From positions 101,611,725 through 101,675,724 of the forward strand of contig NC_044277.2 of assembly GCF_004027225.2 (NCBI RefSeq): a DNA stretch of 64,000 bases. Direction: 5' to 3'. Shown piece by piece: positions 23,849 to 35,582 of the stretch (its first letter is position 1; each line of letters starts with the position of its first letter). Both the position numbers and the translations under genes were made by a program. The notes beneath the pieces were generated by a model. The model was not told the DNA's origin. It saw only the letters and a list, made by a program, of their open reading frames with translations, and did no database searches. Source of the stretch: Strigops habroptila (Eukaryota > Chordata > Aves > Psittaciformes > Psittacidae).

Positions 23849-26210
23849 AGAGCAAAGAGGAGAGCTGAGTGGGTGTGGTGCTTGTCATGTGGGAAAGTCC
23901 TTTGGGAAAGGGGAGGGATGGAGACAAACTCTGCTTGCCTTATGTGTGCAGTATCTGGGGGTTGGGAGGTCAACTTGAGGGTACGGTGGGGACAAGGGGG
24001 CAGAGCCCTGCTGGAAACCAGTCCTCTGCAGCTCTTATGAGGACAACCCTCAGAGCATCATTTGCTTACAGCAGTGGAATGGGGCTGAAGAGCCAAGTTT
24101 CCTCAGAGCACTTTTAGAGATGGAGGGATAAAAGCTTGGCATCCTTTGTAATGGTATGGTTGTGCCTCTAAAGGGTGCCAAAGTTGTGGATGCCAGAATT
24201 GTCTTGCGTGGGCAATATCTGGCCAGGAGGACCAGGCAGGATTTGTTTTTGTAGATTACTGTGTTTCTGAGAAAGCTGAAGGGAGCCTTATCTAGGCAAG
24301 GGTTTAAAGCAAGGGACAACTCTCTGATCCACACCTTGATCCTACTGGGCTGATGGACCCTAGTCAACCAGGTGTACATATCTGGGGTAAATTATTGCCA
24401 GCCAGAGCAGGGTTTTAAGCACTGAATCCCCCAAACCAGGCTCCCAGAGTGGCTTAAACAAGGTCCATAAAATTAAGTTATGCAAAATTAATGACTGTTT
24501 TCCCAAAGGTACCCCAGAGGCCAGCAGGTTGTATTCTGGTTTGTGCCCCTACAATCCCACTGAATGGATGTAAATGAGAATGGCTTTTCTTAGCATTGAG
24601 TTTTACATCTCCGATAAGCAGGTGGTTTGTCACCACAAGTCTCAGAAGCATCAGTGACTTCACCAGCTGGAGCAACACCAGGGCTGGTTCTCAGCCACCT
24701 GCTCCCCTACCTGTTACTGTGAAGCTCTTGGTAGGATATTGACTTTATCAGGCATGATTTAGGGAATTCAAACCAAGCAGCAGGAATAGCTGAAAAAGTC
24801 TTCAGTCATTATGGACTAGAGAACTGGAAAATATTTCCCTGTTGGGATGTTTTCCCTTCCTCTCCCTGGTGTAAAGGGGACTGCGCAGCTGCTCAAAAGC
24901 ATATACAGTTCAGCAGCCTTTATTGCTCACTGATGATGATTTTGTATGAGTGTTCCCTAGTCAGATGAATCTTTGTGTCTTGAAAGTCCCTGGTGCAGCA
25001 GCCATGTGGAGGGAATACACAGTCCCCTGAGCAACTCTGCAAGCTTTCTCTGCAGCACTGCTACATGGCCACCTGGGCACTGCCAAGCAAAGATGCATAT
25101 TGAGGTTAGTTGTGTTGCTGTAATATGTAGAGTCCAGGAGTCAAGTGGAAGAGTGTTCCATGGTGAAATAGTAGCTCTGCTTCTCTGGTTTTGTGGAACA
25201 AAAGAAGCCCCCTCCCCACACACCGCTTCCTTCTCCCAGGACATGCAGCAGATGATAGCATCCTCTTAGAGGCCCATGAAAGTCATGCAGCATGACTATG
25301 GGCAACTTCCAGCTGTGATGCTTCAGACCCAAGATGCTTGCTATCTGCACTGCCTACTCTGGAGCAGCTTCCTTCTCTAGGCAGGGAAGCTGAGGTGTGA
25401 AGAGAAGGAAAGGAACAGGATAAACTGTTCTTGAGCTTTGCCTTTACCAGCTACTTGGACACTGTTGTGTAGAGGCACTTTGTTGTGGCAACTCAAGCAA
25501 AACACTGAGAACAGCTGCCAAACCCCAAAAGCACAGGGTAATTTTGGTGTTTATATTCTCTCAGCCTTTGATATAGTCAGGCCCAGAACATGATTTCAAA
25601 TAGCAAAGCAAGCTCTGACAGCCTCAGAAGGAGCCTACCTCAGTCCCCTCACCTACAAAGTGTAGCCAGACTAGTTGATATGAAGCTCCCCCTCAAATCC
25701 CTCTGACCTGTTAGAGGTTCATTTCTGGGACAGAAAAGGCTGATACACAGGGCAAAAAAACAAGTTTAGGATGTTCTAGAGGAGACTAAGGAACATCCTT
25801 GTTAAAAAAATGGGTCTGGGCTGTATGGTGGGTAAATACTTCATAGCAGGGCTGGGAAACCATGTTCCTTGGGAACAATATGTCTGAGCTAAACTAGCAA
25901 AGCAAAACAGCCTTCGTTAGGCTTGCTAAAGGGCAGAGGTACAGCAGAGCTCTTCAGTGGGGAGAATTAATCACCAGATGGATGCCATTTTCATTAGCGT
26001 AGTGTAGGGCTGTAGAGGCTTTTACCAGGAAGAGCAACTGGTATGAAAGGTTTGCCAGTTGTATTATTGTGTCTGTGCACACAGACAGTGCACTGAGGCA
26101 ATGTCAATAGCTTTCCTGGACATCACTGGATCTTCCACTGTTGACCATGGCCAGTGTGGGTGTCCTTGCTTCTGGGGACAATGAGGGCTGGTAGTTTGTA
26201 ATATCTTCTC
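23849..26210 (+). other. Presumed 3' UTR of the zinc-finger gene
   Basis: This stretch holds no further fingers and no convincing exon. It has no CR1 or LTR signature that I can see and no earlier AATAAA, which fits a single long 3' UTR. This is inference only. Confidence 0.35.
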
Positions 26211-26216
26211 AATAAA
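26211..26216 (+). promoter_or_regulatory. Candidate poly(A) signal of the zinc-finger gene
   Basis: This AATAAA is the first canonical signal I find after the stop codon at 23848. It is followed by a T-rich downstream element (gatttttttttcctggttttt). It would give a 3' UTR of about 2.4 kb. No other gene on this strand needs it. Confidence 0.45.
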
Positions 26217-26239
26217 GAAAATATTTAAAGGATTTTTTT

Positions 26240-29068
26240 TCCTGGTTTTTTACTTTTAAGAAGAAATCTGGTCTTGCACAGTGGGTCAGGTAAGGCTTGT
26301 CTTGAGACAATTGCTGTCCTATTTCTAGCCACGCACGTTGTTCCTGTGGATTTCAGGACGAATTCGGCTGTGGGACTATTTTTGATCACCTCATTGCCTC
26401 ATTGACTGTCTCTGTCTCTACTATTCAGCATGGCTTGTCTGGAGGAAAGATGGAGACAGGCTCTTGGATGGGAGCTCTTGTAAAAGATGGGAGCTCTTGT
26501 AAAAGAGTGCTTATTTTATGCTTTGATGGGATGCATGGAGCTGATTGGTGCTCAGCAGGTTCTGGTATGCTGGGAACAAGAGGGTCTCTGGAGCCAGAGC
26601 CAACATTTGCTCCAACATAAGTACCCTGGGATGTTTACTTGCCTTTTGAGAATGTGATAGTTCCCATGAGAACTTCTTCAAGAATCCCAGGCTGCAGGGA
26701 GTCTGGTGTCCCCACAGATGGGGAGTGAGGAGAGGAAAAACACCAGGGTGAAAACTGGGTGAGCAACAGGACACAGTATCACATAATTTTACCCAAGTTT
26801 TATCTGTTCACTTTTGACTTGCAGTCTCCATGGGGTATGAGTATTTACTTACCACCACCACCGTAGCTACCCCTCATCCCATCCAGAGCCAAAGTGGTGC
26901 AACCAGGTAGCACCACATGGGTCCAGGATATCAAGCTGAACTGCCTGTAGCCAAGTCACACTTGGAGCCACTGCCTCTATCTCCTGACCCAAAGCATAGT
27001 CTCTACCTTAAAAGTGATTTCTTGTGCTGGAACAAAGCAAAGGTGAGAGATCTCCATCAAAGGACCAAAGCTTCTGACTAGTCCCCAGCTGCAGATACTC
27101 TGAACAAGGTCATAGTAAAATCTGTGATCTCTTTTTCAAGGGTCAGGTTTAGCCTGGAAGCAAGAGCAGCCCCTGCAATGGGTAAGCGAGTTAGGCAGTG
27201 CTGGCCAATCACCTCCTGCTAATTGCAGGTGATTACAGCCCATTGTTATCCTTTGTAAAAGGACTGCCGTCCCATGGGGGACATTGCAGAGCTCCACTGC
27301 TCACACTTTTTCCCACCCCGAGCTGACTTCTGTCTCTTCTGCTTCTGTCTGGCCTCTTCCCTGGGGAGCTGCTGTTTCAAGGACACCAACCTCCTCCAAG
27401 TCACTGCAAACCAAAGGCAGAAGTAAGAAGCAGAGCTCTGGAAATCCTTCTCTATCAAGTCACAAGATTTTCTCCTTTTTCATCGTCTGAAAAATAGGAT
27501 AAGATGCTTTGCAAATAGAATAAGATACAGACTGTACTCATTTCTACATGTGCACTGGCCTCTGAGAAACAAAACAGACTGAACAGTGAGGGTCTGAATG
27601 TAGAAGACACTTTCTGCTAGGAGAGTAACAGGGTTTTGAAGTCATGCAAGAATAAGCCATCATTATATTGTGCTGAAGTTCACTTTCCATTAGAAATGCC
27701 TGCAAAGGAGAAAACCAGTCCCTGCAGGAGAGCTTGGAAAAGCACTGCTGTGAGCTCACTTTGGGGAGAAAGGACTTAGGAAACTAAATAGTGTGAACTA
27801 CAAGCTAAGCAACCCGGAAAACTAGTTATTCCTAGTCACAGCTCAAAGTGTTGGCTTAGGATGCAGGCAGAGATTGCTAATACCCTTTTGCTGCACCATT
27901 GAGCTGCAGTGCATTGTGCATATTCAAGGGCACACGCTTGTTCAGCCAGTATTTCAGGGCCCAAAACTTCCCCACCAGAGTGGATGGTCAAAGAAGCAGA
28001 AAAACTCTTCTGACAAAGAAAGTCTTACTTCAATCAAGTTAATTTATAATAATTTTAACTAGCTTGGGGTAGGTTGAAGAGCAGAGAGAAGAGAGGGGAA
28101 TGTGAAGTATGGAAAAGTGGACTGTAAAGCCTCTGACCTGATGGCAGAAATGAGCTGTAGATCAGATCTAACAATATGAAGGAGAGATATGGAGCCTGGG
28201 TAACACCGTGAAAATCTGGGCTTCCCTGAGGGAAGGTGTTAGACCCAGATCAAATCCTTCTTACAGCTTTGCCTGTTTGTATTGTCTTACTATCAGTGAC
28301 TTCAGGCTACGTTAAAGCCTCATGTTAGCTGATGCCGCTGATGACTCCATTTGCTGCTCATGGTGGGGTGAATGAGAAATGAGCTTGTGGATGTTCCTGC
28401 GCTTTCCTAGGTTCTTGCTCCTCTCTTTAAAGCATCACCTGCTGTTGTTTTCCTAGGCTGAGCATCCTTGTGCACAAGACTGAAGTGGAGGAAGGAAAGA
28501 CAAATCACCAGAACTCATTTCCTGAGCATGAGTCCACGTGAAGTCATTGCTACAAGGTGATCTTTAATTGCAAAAACCCTCTAACCAGCCTCTGCATGCC
28601 TGCCTCTGTCCTAGGTTAAGGGGCCAGGTGTGATCAGAAACTAAGGAGCTTGTGATTAATTTCCTGGGATGGACCACCCCAGATCAGGTAGGTTGTACAC
28701 ACACACAAACACACACCCCCACCCCAGCCCTACGAATGTAACTGGAAAGCTAGGCAAACAAGTCACAGATCATCATCCCTTTGCTCACTCTGCAGGCAGC
28801 AGCATCTTAGATGCACAGGTTGAGCACATCTGACCTCTCTGAGACTTTTCTCCTCTCCATAAAGTGGTGTATGGTACAAATCACACCAGACCCTGTGGAT
28901 GTTCCTTACCACTTGCCTTTACAGGGGATAGAGCATGGGGAGCTCCTGTTCCAAGCAGGACCTGCAGAGGTTCAGCCTTTGGTTCCCCAGCCCCTTCCCT
29001 GTCTTATGACCTGGGGGAAGAGGGACGCGCTCAGGGATGACAGTCACACCTAGCCCAGATGGTCTAGG
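26240..29068. other. Intergenic DNA between intact and decayed zinc-finger units
   Basis: No exon is supported. A short CA-rich run lies at about 28690-28725. I see no clear transposon. Confidence 0.4.
26467..26504 (+). repeat. Two-copy 19-bp tandem repeat
   Basis: The unit GATGGGAGCTCTTGTAAAA occurs twice head to tail without a mismatch. It is a recent small duplication in otherwise unique DNA. Confidence 0.9.
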
Positions 29069-29200
29069 AGCCCAATTCCCGCAGCACTGTGTGACTCTGA
29101 GCCCCCTTCTATCCTCTTTTTCTGGTAGTTTTTACAAACCTTTGACATAGGCTTTCTGTGGCTCAGCACTTCAGTCCCATGGAGGAAGGATAAAGCTGGG
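29069..29200 (+). pseudogene. Relict promoter and leader exon, copy B
   Basis: A degenerate SBS-like string (CAATTCCCGCAGCACTGTG at 29073-29091) is followed by a pyrimidine tract ending TGGTAG at 29128. The sequence after it (tttttacaaacctttgacat, then ggctttctgtggctcagcac) aligns with the leader exon of the intact gene and with copy C. No finger exon follows before copy C begins near 30.95 kb, so this looks like the head of a lost gene copy. Confidence 0.45.
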
Positions 29201-30148
29201 GGAGAGGCAATCCTGGATGTCTGCACTCCCGGGGAAGATAGTCTTGGATTACCTTCACTAACAAGACCTTGCCTGCCTGAGAAACTCTCAGACAGGTAAA
29301 CCTTAATGAAGGTAAGGCAAACAGGGCTGGAGGGAGGTTGTCCCTACAGCTGGGACATTCACTGACTGGCTGTCCTTTGCTACACTGACACTGGGAGTCA
29401 GCAGAGGAGAAAGGGGAGGGAGAGAATCTTTGATGCCTGGAAATATTTCTCATCAATAGGAGAGTCTATACCCAGCAATTTCCATGGGGTTTTTCCCAGC
29501 CTGCATCAAATGCTCCTTGAGTGTGCTTGGTTTGCTTTTTATGCTGTGCACTGATGTGTTTCACAGGGCTGAATTAACAAGGACGTGCTGTGATTAGTTG
29601 TCTGTCATAACAGGACTTCTTTTATCTCCTAAAGACATTCTTGTTGGATACTGGACAAAGTATGTAGCAGAGAAAATAAGTCTACTTTTCATCTTAACAT
29701 CTCCGTGCAAATAATAAGCCTGACCCATCTTTAGCTCAGGATTAAGGGGGCCTCTTTCTACTCACCAAATTGCTTTCAAATGCCAGGGGCTCAGAGCAGC
29801 TCAGCCACTAGTACACAGCCTAATATTGCTTAACTCCACTCTGCTTGCTTTTCACAAACTGATTGCCAAGCACCCAGCATGGAAAGTGGCACAGGACTGT
29901 AAAGGTCTGTGGCTAGTATTGCATCCCAGCATGGTCAGCCAGATGCTGGGTTTGAGGACAGAAGGCATCCTGCTGCTGTTAGCAAGACAATTCCCAGGGT
30001 TTAGCCCTAGTTTGCAGGGGAATTTTGGAGAGCAGGCATGTAGTTGTATCATTATACATCTGTGCAGCCTGAATATGCCCTCCCTACCCACATGCTTTGG
30101 TGTGTAGCTTTGCCAATATGAATGAGGAAGAAGTGAGAGCTTCCCCAG

Positions 30149-30236
30149 AAAAAAAAAAAAAACTCAACAAAGACATATGAATAATATAATATGAATATAT
30201 TATAATAATATGATATATGAATAATATAATACGAAT
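30149..30236. repeat. A-run and AT-rich tandem repeat
   Basis: A run of A (30149-30162) precedes an irregular array of 'gaataatataata' units abutting the 3' end of the reverse CR1 copy that starts at 30237. Confidence 0.85.
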
Positions 30237-30475
30237 AATCATAGAATCATGGAATGGTTTGTGTTGGAAGAGACTTTAAAGCTCATACAGTTCAAACCCC
30301 CCTGCCATGGGCAGGGACACCTTCCACTCGACCAGGTTGATCCAAGCCCCGTCCAACCTGGCCTTGAACACTGCCAGGGATGGGGCAGCCACAGCTTCTC
30401 TGGGCAACCAGTTCCAGCCTCCTACCTGCTGCAAAGCACCCAGGAACAGGCAGTCCAGCCTCCCCTGGGAGATGA
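30237..30475 (-). repeat. CR1 LINE 3' end, reverse orientation
   Basis: It begins with the octamer tail complement 'aatcatagaatcatggaat' and runs through 'ggtttgtgttggaagagac', 'ccatgggcagggacacctt' and 'ttgaacactgccagggatg', a standard antisense CR1. The frames predicted inside it are repeat sequence, not genes. Confidence 0.9.
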
Positions 30476-30966
30476 AGGCTAAAAAGGAGACTCACAGCCA
30501 CATGGAGGAAACCGTTTTCTTAGGCTCACTGATTGGAGACCCCTCCACCACGTCTAGTAGAGGATGCAGGCCCAGGCTCTGGCACTGCCTCACCAAAGGT
30601 TCTCTTTCAAGTCACACCACTTCAATCACTTCATTTCCCATTTGCAAAGTGTTTTGAGATCCACAGACAAAAAGGTCAGGGAAGAGGAGAGTAGGATGGC
30701 TTTACTTGCTTGCACAACTCTAAGAGGGGTCAGCCACACAAACAGAGAATGAAAGCATCCACACAGACAGCTGGGAGCCATGTGGGGACTCCTAATGCAA
30801 AGCAGTTCAGCTACCTAAAAATAGCAATTAAAAAAGAGAACTAATGTAAACCAAAACCTATTTCCAGCCTGCTGCAGCATGGGCACTGTGTTTCCCTGTA
30901 ATATCCGCCAGCCACTAAATGTAGGCATCCTCCAAAGTGACTGGGCAAGCAGCATCCCTGTGGAGG

Positions 30967-31257
30967 ACTACAGCTCCCAGGAGCCTGCAGCCCAGGCAGT
31001 GCCTGTGTGGGGACTAGGCGCTGAGCAGCCAGGCAGGGGTACGGGCAGGGAGGCAGCACTGACTAGGGATCTGCTTACCCGTGCCAGAGAGGTTTTAGGG
31101 CTGCTGTTTCTTACCCCCAAGCCCCTTCTCTCACTGACCCAGTTCCTCTGTCTCTCCTCTCCCCCAGTAGTTTTTAGGTCACTGACACAGACTTCCTGTG
31201 AGTCAGCACCAGCAGACGTGAATGAAGTAGCTGAAGATGAAGAAGAGCTCAAAGTGG
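30967..31257 (+). pseudogene. Promoter and leader exon of the decayed gene, copy C
   Basis: ACTACAGCTCCCAGGAGCC at 30967 matches the core of the SBS motif. About 200 bases on, a pyrimidine tract ends CCCCAGTAG at 31170. The following exon-like sequence (cactgacacagacttcctgt, then cagcacc) aligns with the leader exon of the intact gene, and a donor-like AAAGTGG/GTAGGA ends it at 31257. The distance to the finger-exon remnant (about 2.3 kb) matches the 2.2 kb spacing in the intact gene. Promoter activity may persist although the finger exon is broken. Confidence 0.5.
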
Positions 31258-33369
31258 GTAGGAATAAGAAAATCTGGCCAATGACACTTGGATCCTTCCA
31301 GACCTATGTACTGCTGATGGAGATGGGAGACAGGTCAGTAAACAGCTGAGCTGGGATGTCTGAGGCCAGGATGAGATGCTGAGGGCTGAACCCCTCCATG
31401 CTGTCTGCATGTGTCCCACCGCATCCTGAGGCAGCAGTAGGATACCTCTGGAAGTTGGGGTCACCGCTGCAAAGCCAGAGTGTTTGTCAAGGTTGGCTGT
31501 GCTGGGAGCAAACTACCCCAGCTAGGATAAATCGCTTTCCTTGTCCTTCTCAGGCTGAATCCTGCCTGAGAGACCTGGCTTGTTCCCCTGGGTGGAGGTG
31601 ACTGGTGGAGTCAGAGGTATGGCTGGTCCAGGAGCAGGCAGCTTGGCTAAACACAGGGGGCAGGAACAACAGCACAACACTGGAAGGGACATCCATCCTT
31701 TAAAACAAAGCTTCTGGGGCATCTGTGCAACAAGTGCTTTCGGGAGTGATGGAGGCACGGTTGGGAATGAGTTAATATACCCAGCATCTGCCTTGCAAGG
31801 AGGATCTGTGCCTGCCTGTGCCTGTGTGTGTCTGTGTCTGTGTTGGTGTGGGGGATTATTCCCAGTGAAAGGAGCAGAGCAACAGCAGAGGAGCTGCTCC
31901 TGTTCATGTGTTTCACAGGCAAAACTCAGGCAGCTGTGCTGAATGCACAGCATCACCAGGAAAAACATCCCAGCACATGAAACAGCAGGAGAGAAATTCT
32001 GCCCGAAGTCATCTCAGGGCTCGGAAAAGTTGGTCACCACAGAGAGTAAGGGTGACCTCCATTTTCCAGCCTAACTGAAAGGTCCCTAGAGAACATCTCA
32101 CCCAACACCTACGCTTTCTCTTGGCAAGAAAGGAGCAAAGGTGCTGCAAATGCCTCTGGATGCCTGCTGGGATTCTGGGACAGTTTGGTGCTGGTTCCCC
32201 CAGGAAGAAAGTCTGTGGCAAATGGGGTTCTTCTTCAGCCTGGACGTTTCATGCAGTTGGGTCAATAATGTGGTGATGGTGGTGTGGCTGCACCTTTCAT
32301 GGGTCACATGTGACAACCTGCAAATTGAAGCTGGCATCAAGGCAAAGCTGTATCACCAGCAATCCAACAGCAGGGCGAGGGGGCAGGAGAAGGAGTTGAT
32401 TCCTTGCTGTCCTGGACACCAGGATGACATCTGTGTTCATTCAGATGTCTTCCTGGCCACCAGCCCCAGCAGCCTTGCACAGGCTCTGGTGCTTGCCCTC
32501 GTGCTGCACAGGGAAATGAGGACATTGGTGTGAGATTTGCTTCTGCCTCCAGCCTGCCTGGCTGCAGCTGTGACCCAGGTGTTGCTGTCCCCCCACCAAG
32601 TTGGATGTGACACAAAATCCCTAGAGAAATATATGTGCACCTGCTGAGGACGTGAGCCCCATGGGGTTTGCACAGCCAGATGAGCCTTAGATAATGCTCG
32701 GGCAGTTCTGTTCCACAGATATGGTATCTCAGTGCTGGGAGTGCAACGTGAGACATCCCAGAGACAAGCAGCTATTTGCTCATCCTCAACGCTTCCCCAT
32801 GTGATCTCAGAAGGTCCCTCTTTGCCAGCACACTGGAAAAGGTGCAGATGATCTCGGTGACTACTGTTCACATAGGATGCTCCTGGCCCTGGCCCCTGGT
32901 CCTGGTCTGGTCATCCTGGCTCATGACTCCAGGAATGCTCCAGAAATGGGTCTAGGCATGCCCCCACCAAGAAGGATTTACTTCTAGAAGTGCTGTGACT
33001 TGTTCCCTGATGGTTATGACTACCAGCCATAAACACCTCTCTGAAGGAAAAGTGGTGTTGGTCCCTGCTCAGACATCAGCTCAGCAGAAGGAGCCCCCAC
33101 ACAACCAGTTTCTTGTTATGAGTACTTGGAGATGTGAAGAACCTCCAGCCTGTGCCAGGCAATTCCAGCAACGACCTTCAATCCCTTCCTAGATTTTACA
33201 GTCTCTTGGCCTTTGGTTTTACTAGAATTAACCAAGCATGGCTGGGCTTTTATTTACAATTTTCTTTTTCACATGACCACTTGCTATACTAAAAGTGGTT
33301 GGTTTGTTGTTGTTGTTTTTTTTTTTTCCTGTTGGCCTTGACAATAACACCTGCCTTGGTTTCTTCCCA
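31258..33369 (+). other. Former intron of the decayed zinc-finger gene
   Basis: No exon is supported. The long reverse frames at 32337-32871 and 31522-31968 show no domain. A CTGTGT-rich run lies near 31805-31850. A good acceptor (cttggtttcttcccag) ends at 33370, before the finger-exon remnant. Confidence 0.4.
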
Positions 33370-33567
33370 GGTTCAGCCTCCATGAAGGAAAACACAGGCT
33401 TTCATCTAGAGAAGAGTAACTCAAAGCAGCGCTGGAACTTTCCCATGTTTGCTGCCTCCTAGCAGCCCTGGCAGGCAGGTTAAGCTGGTAGAAACAGCCA
33501 GGAGGACTCCCAGCAAGGCCTGTCCTAGTGAACACCACCCAGGCCCCCACCTCTGAAGAAGTGGGTG

Positions 33568-34266
33568 ATGGAACAGCCAGCCATGATGATGCTGGAGCTG
33601 TTGGAGGTAGAGGATTTTCTCAGCTACACTCAGGAGAAGTTGTACACTTGTACCATTTGTGGGGACAGTTTTAAGCACAAGGGCATCCTGGCAACCCACC
33701 AGAGATCCCATAAGAAGGAGATAGAGGCTGAAGGCTGTGAGAAGGAGGGCAGTGCTGACTGGGCTGCAGAGCTGCATGACTAAGGCGGCATCAAAGCTGA
33801 AGGGGAGGCCAGTGGGGAAGACCATACGAAGCACAGCACACAGAGTTATCCTGAGAGAAGGAAGAAGCCCCATGCCTGCACTGAGTGCAGGAAGAGCTTC
33901 AAGATGAACGCAGACCTCACCAAGCACCTCCGAAATCACACAGAGGAGAGACTGTTCTCCTGCACTGACTGCAGCAAAAGGCTCATCACCAAATCACAAC
34001 TCAAGGAGCACCAGAGGATCCATACAGGTGAGCTGCTGTACAAGTGCCTGAGTATGGGAAGAGCTTCACCTTGAAGTTGCAAGCTCATTGTGCATCACCA
34101 GATCCACAAAGGTGAGAAGCCCTACCAGTGCAGCAGCTGCCAGAAGAGCTTCATGGATAAGTTGCAGCTGGTGGCCCACCTCCAGATCCACATGGGTGGA
34201 CTTCAGTACACAGCAATCTCAAACCTCAGTCAAAGCTGGCTGACACAATGGGACATTTGGAGGTGA
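33568..34266 (+). pseudogene. C2H2 zinc-finger pseudogene, five finger remnants
   Basis: An ATG at 33568 opens 71 codons containing one finger (YTCTICGDSF...H) before TAA at 33781. The same frame then continues with two more fingers (HACTECRKSF and FSCTDCSKRL types) up to about 34040. Two frame changes follow around 34050 and 34080 within a fourth finger, and a fifth (YQCSSCQKSF) closes the array before TGA at 34264. A psi-K-x-E string (IKAE) stands just after the stop, as in the linker of the intact gene. The pattern of losses argues for a dead copy, although the first 71 codons could still be translated. Confidence 0.8.
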
Positions 34267-34698
34267 GGGAGGAATATAAATACTTTTTTTGGCTTTTTTT
34301 TTTAATGTCTTACATAAGAGTCCTCATTTCAAGATGGTTGGGTTGGGGTTTTTTTTGCTAACAAGAGGGCTCAGAAGATGTCTTTTTAAAGTAAGTAAAT
34401 GAAATCTGTGATTTCAGATATATTCATGTGATTCCAAGAGCTAGAGCTTTAACAAAAAGGAAAAGTACCAAAAATCTCACCAAACATAGTAAGGCTTGCC
34501 ATCACTGACTTCCTGGCAGGAGTAGGAGCAGACCATCATTGGTCCCTAGCCTTCCAGCAGCTGATGCCAGCACTGGCTGTCCTGCAGACATGTGAGGCAG
34601 TGCAGGGTCTGCTGCCATGGACAAATCGCAGCTAGAGGTAAGGGAAGATGCTGTTCTGCTGACAGGCAGGGTATACAACAAAAAGGCCACACACTAGC

Positions 34699-35350
34699 TG
34701 TATAATACACACAGTTTAATGAACAAGCACACTAAAGCCAATAAACACACAAAAGCAAATAAGCACACTAATGCGAATTAGGTATATATATCTATACAGT
34801 AAATAAGTACAATGAAGCAAATCAGAGATCTATATATATAAAGTACAGAGGAAAATTAGCAATGCACCAAATCATTACTGCATAGAGAGAACAGAGATCA
34901 AGAAGAAATACATTACCAATTACCACTTAATCTTCATCATCCAGGCCCACACTTCCAGCTGGGAAGCCCCGTTGCAGCCGATGCCAGGAGTCTCAGGTAA
35001 TTGGGAAAATTCCTACGCAGTGTGTCTACCCATAGGTGAGGCTTCGGATTCAGCTATGAGGGGGTCCTGCTTTTATACCCTTAGAAAAACAACCAGCTTT
35101 ATGCCAGATCTGTGATTGTTTACTCGTGGGGCTGTGCAGTTTCTCATGATCTCACTGTTGTCTATGCCGAGAGCATTGGCCAGGCACCCCGGTGTGGCCA
35201 AGTATGAAGGTCATAGAACACCTGCGCACCTGTTTTCCTGTCTCTTTCTGACTGTCATGATGAACAAAAACATATACACTCTACTGGATATACTTTGGCA
35301 AAAACCACAATTTCTTACGTTTCTCAGTCATGAGAGGGAATCGACTCTCA
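34699..35350 (-). mobile_element. Solo LTR of an endogenous retrovirus
   Basis: Read on the reverse strand, the element starts TGAGAG and carries a TATA box (GGGTATAAAAGCAGGACC, 35066-35083). It then runs about 370 bases into a T-rich tail with ATTAAA near its end and finishes ...TATACA. CTAG lies just outside both ends (34694-34697 and 35352-35355), suggestive of a short, imperfect target duplication. Length (652 bases) and U3-R-U5 order fit an LTR. No gag, pol or env sequence flanks it, so the internal part was probably lost by LTR-LTR recombination. The family is not named. Confidence 0.6.
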
Positions 35351-35551
35351 GCTAGGTTTCCATCCATTACAGATGCCAAGGCCATAGGGCTCTGGGATGG
35401 GGACACAAAAGGTGTGTTTAATTGTTCTGCCAAGAAAAGGAAGCATTAGGTTGCTCCCAGTGCTCCACCAACCCAGGTGGAGTTGGGAGTTTGCAGAAGC
35501 TGTTCCCACCACGAGTGTGGATGAGCCTCCCCACAATCCAGCATGGAGGGC

Positions 35552-35582
35552 TCTTATGAGACAACTGTGTTGTCTCATAAGA
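35552..35582. repeat. Perfect 13-bp hairpin
   Basis: TCTTATGAGACAA (35552-35564) pairs without mismatch with TTGTCTCATAAGA (35570-35582) around the five-base loop CTGTG. It lies 200 bases from the LTR boundary, in DNA without a gene. Confidence 0.85.

Noticed and set aside
32337-32871. Overlapping reverse frames of 139 and 144 codons
   Set aside because: Two different frames over the same DNA, neither with a domain; they lie in the former intron of the decayed zinc-finger unit.
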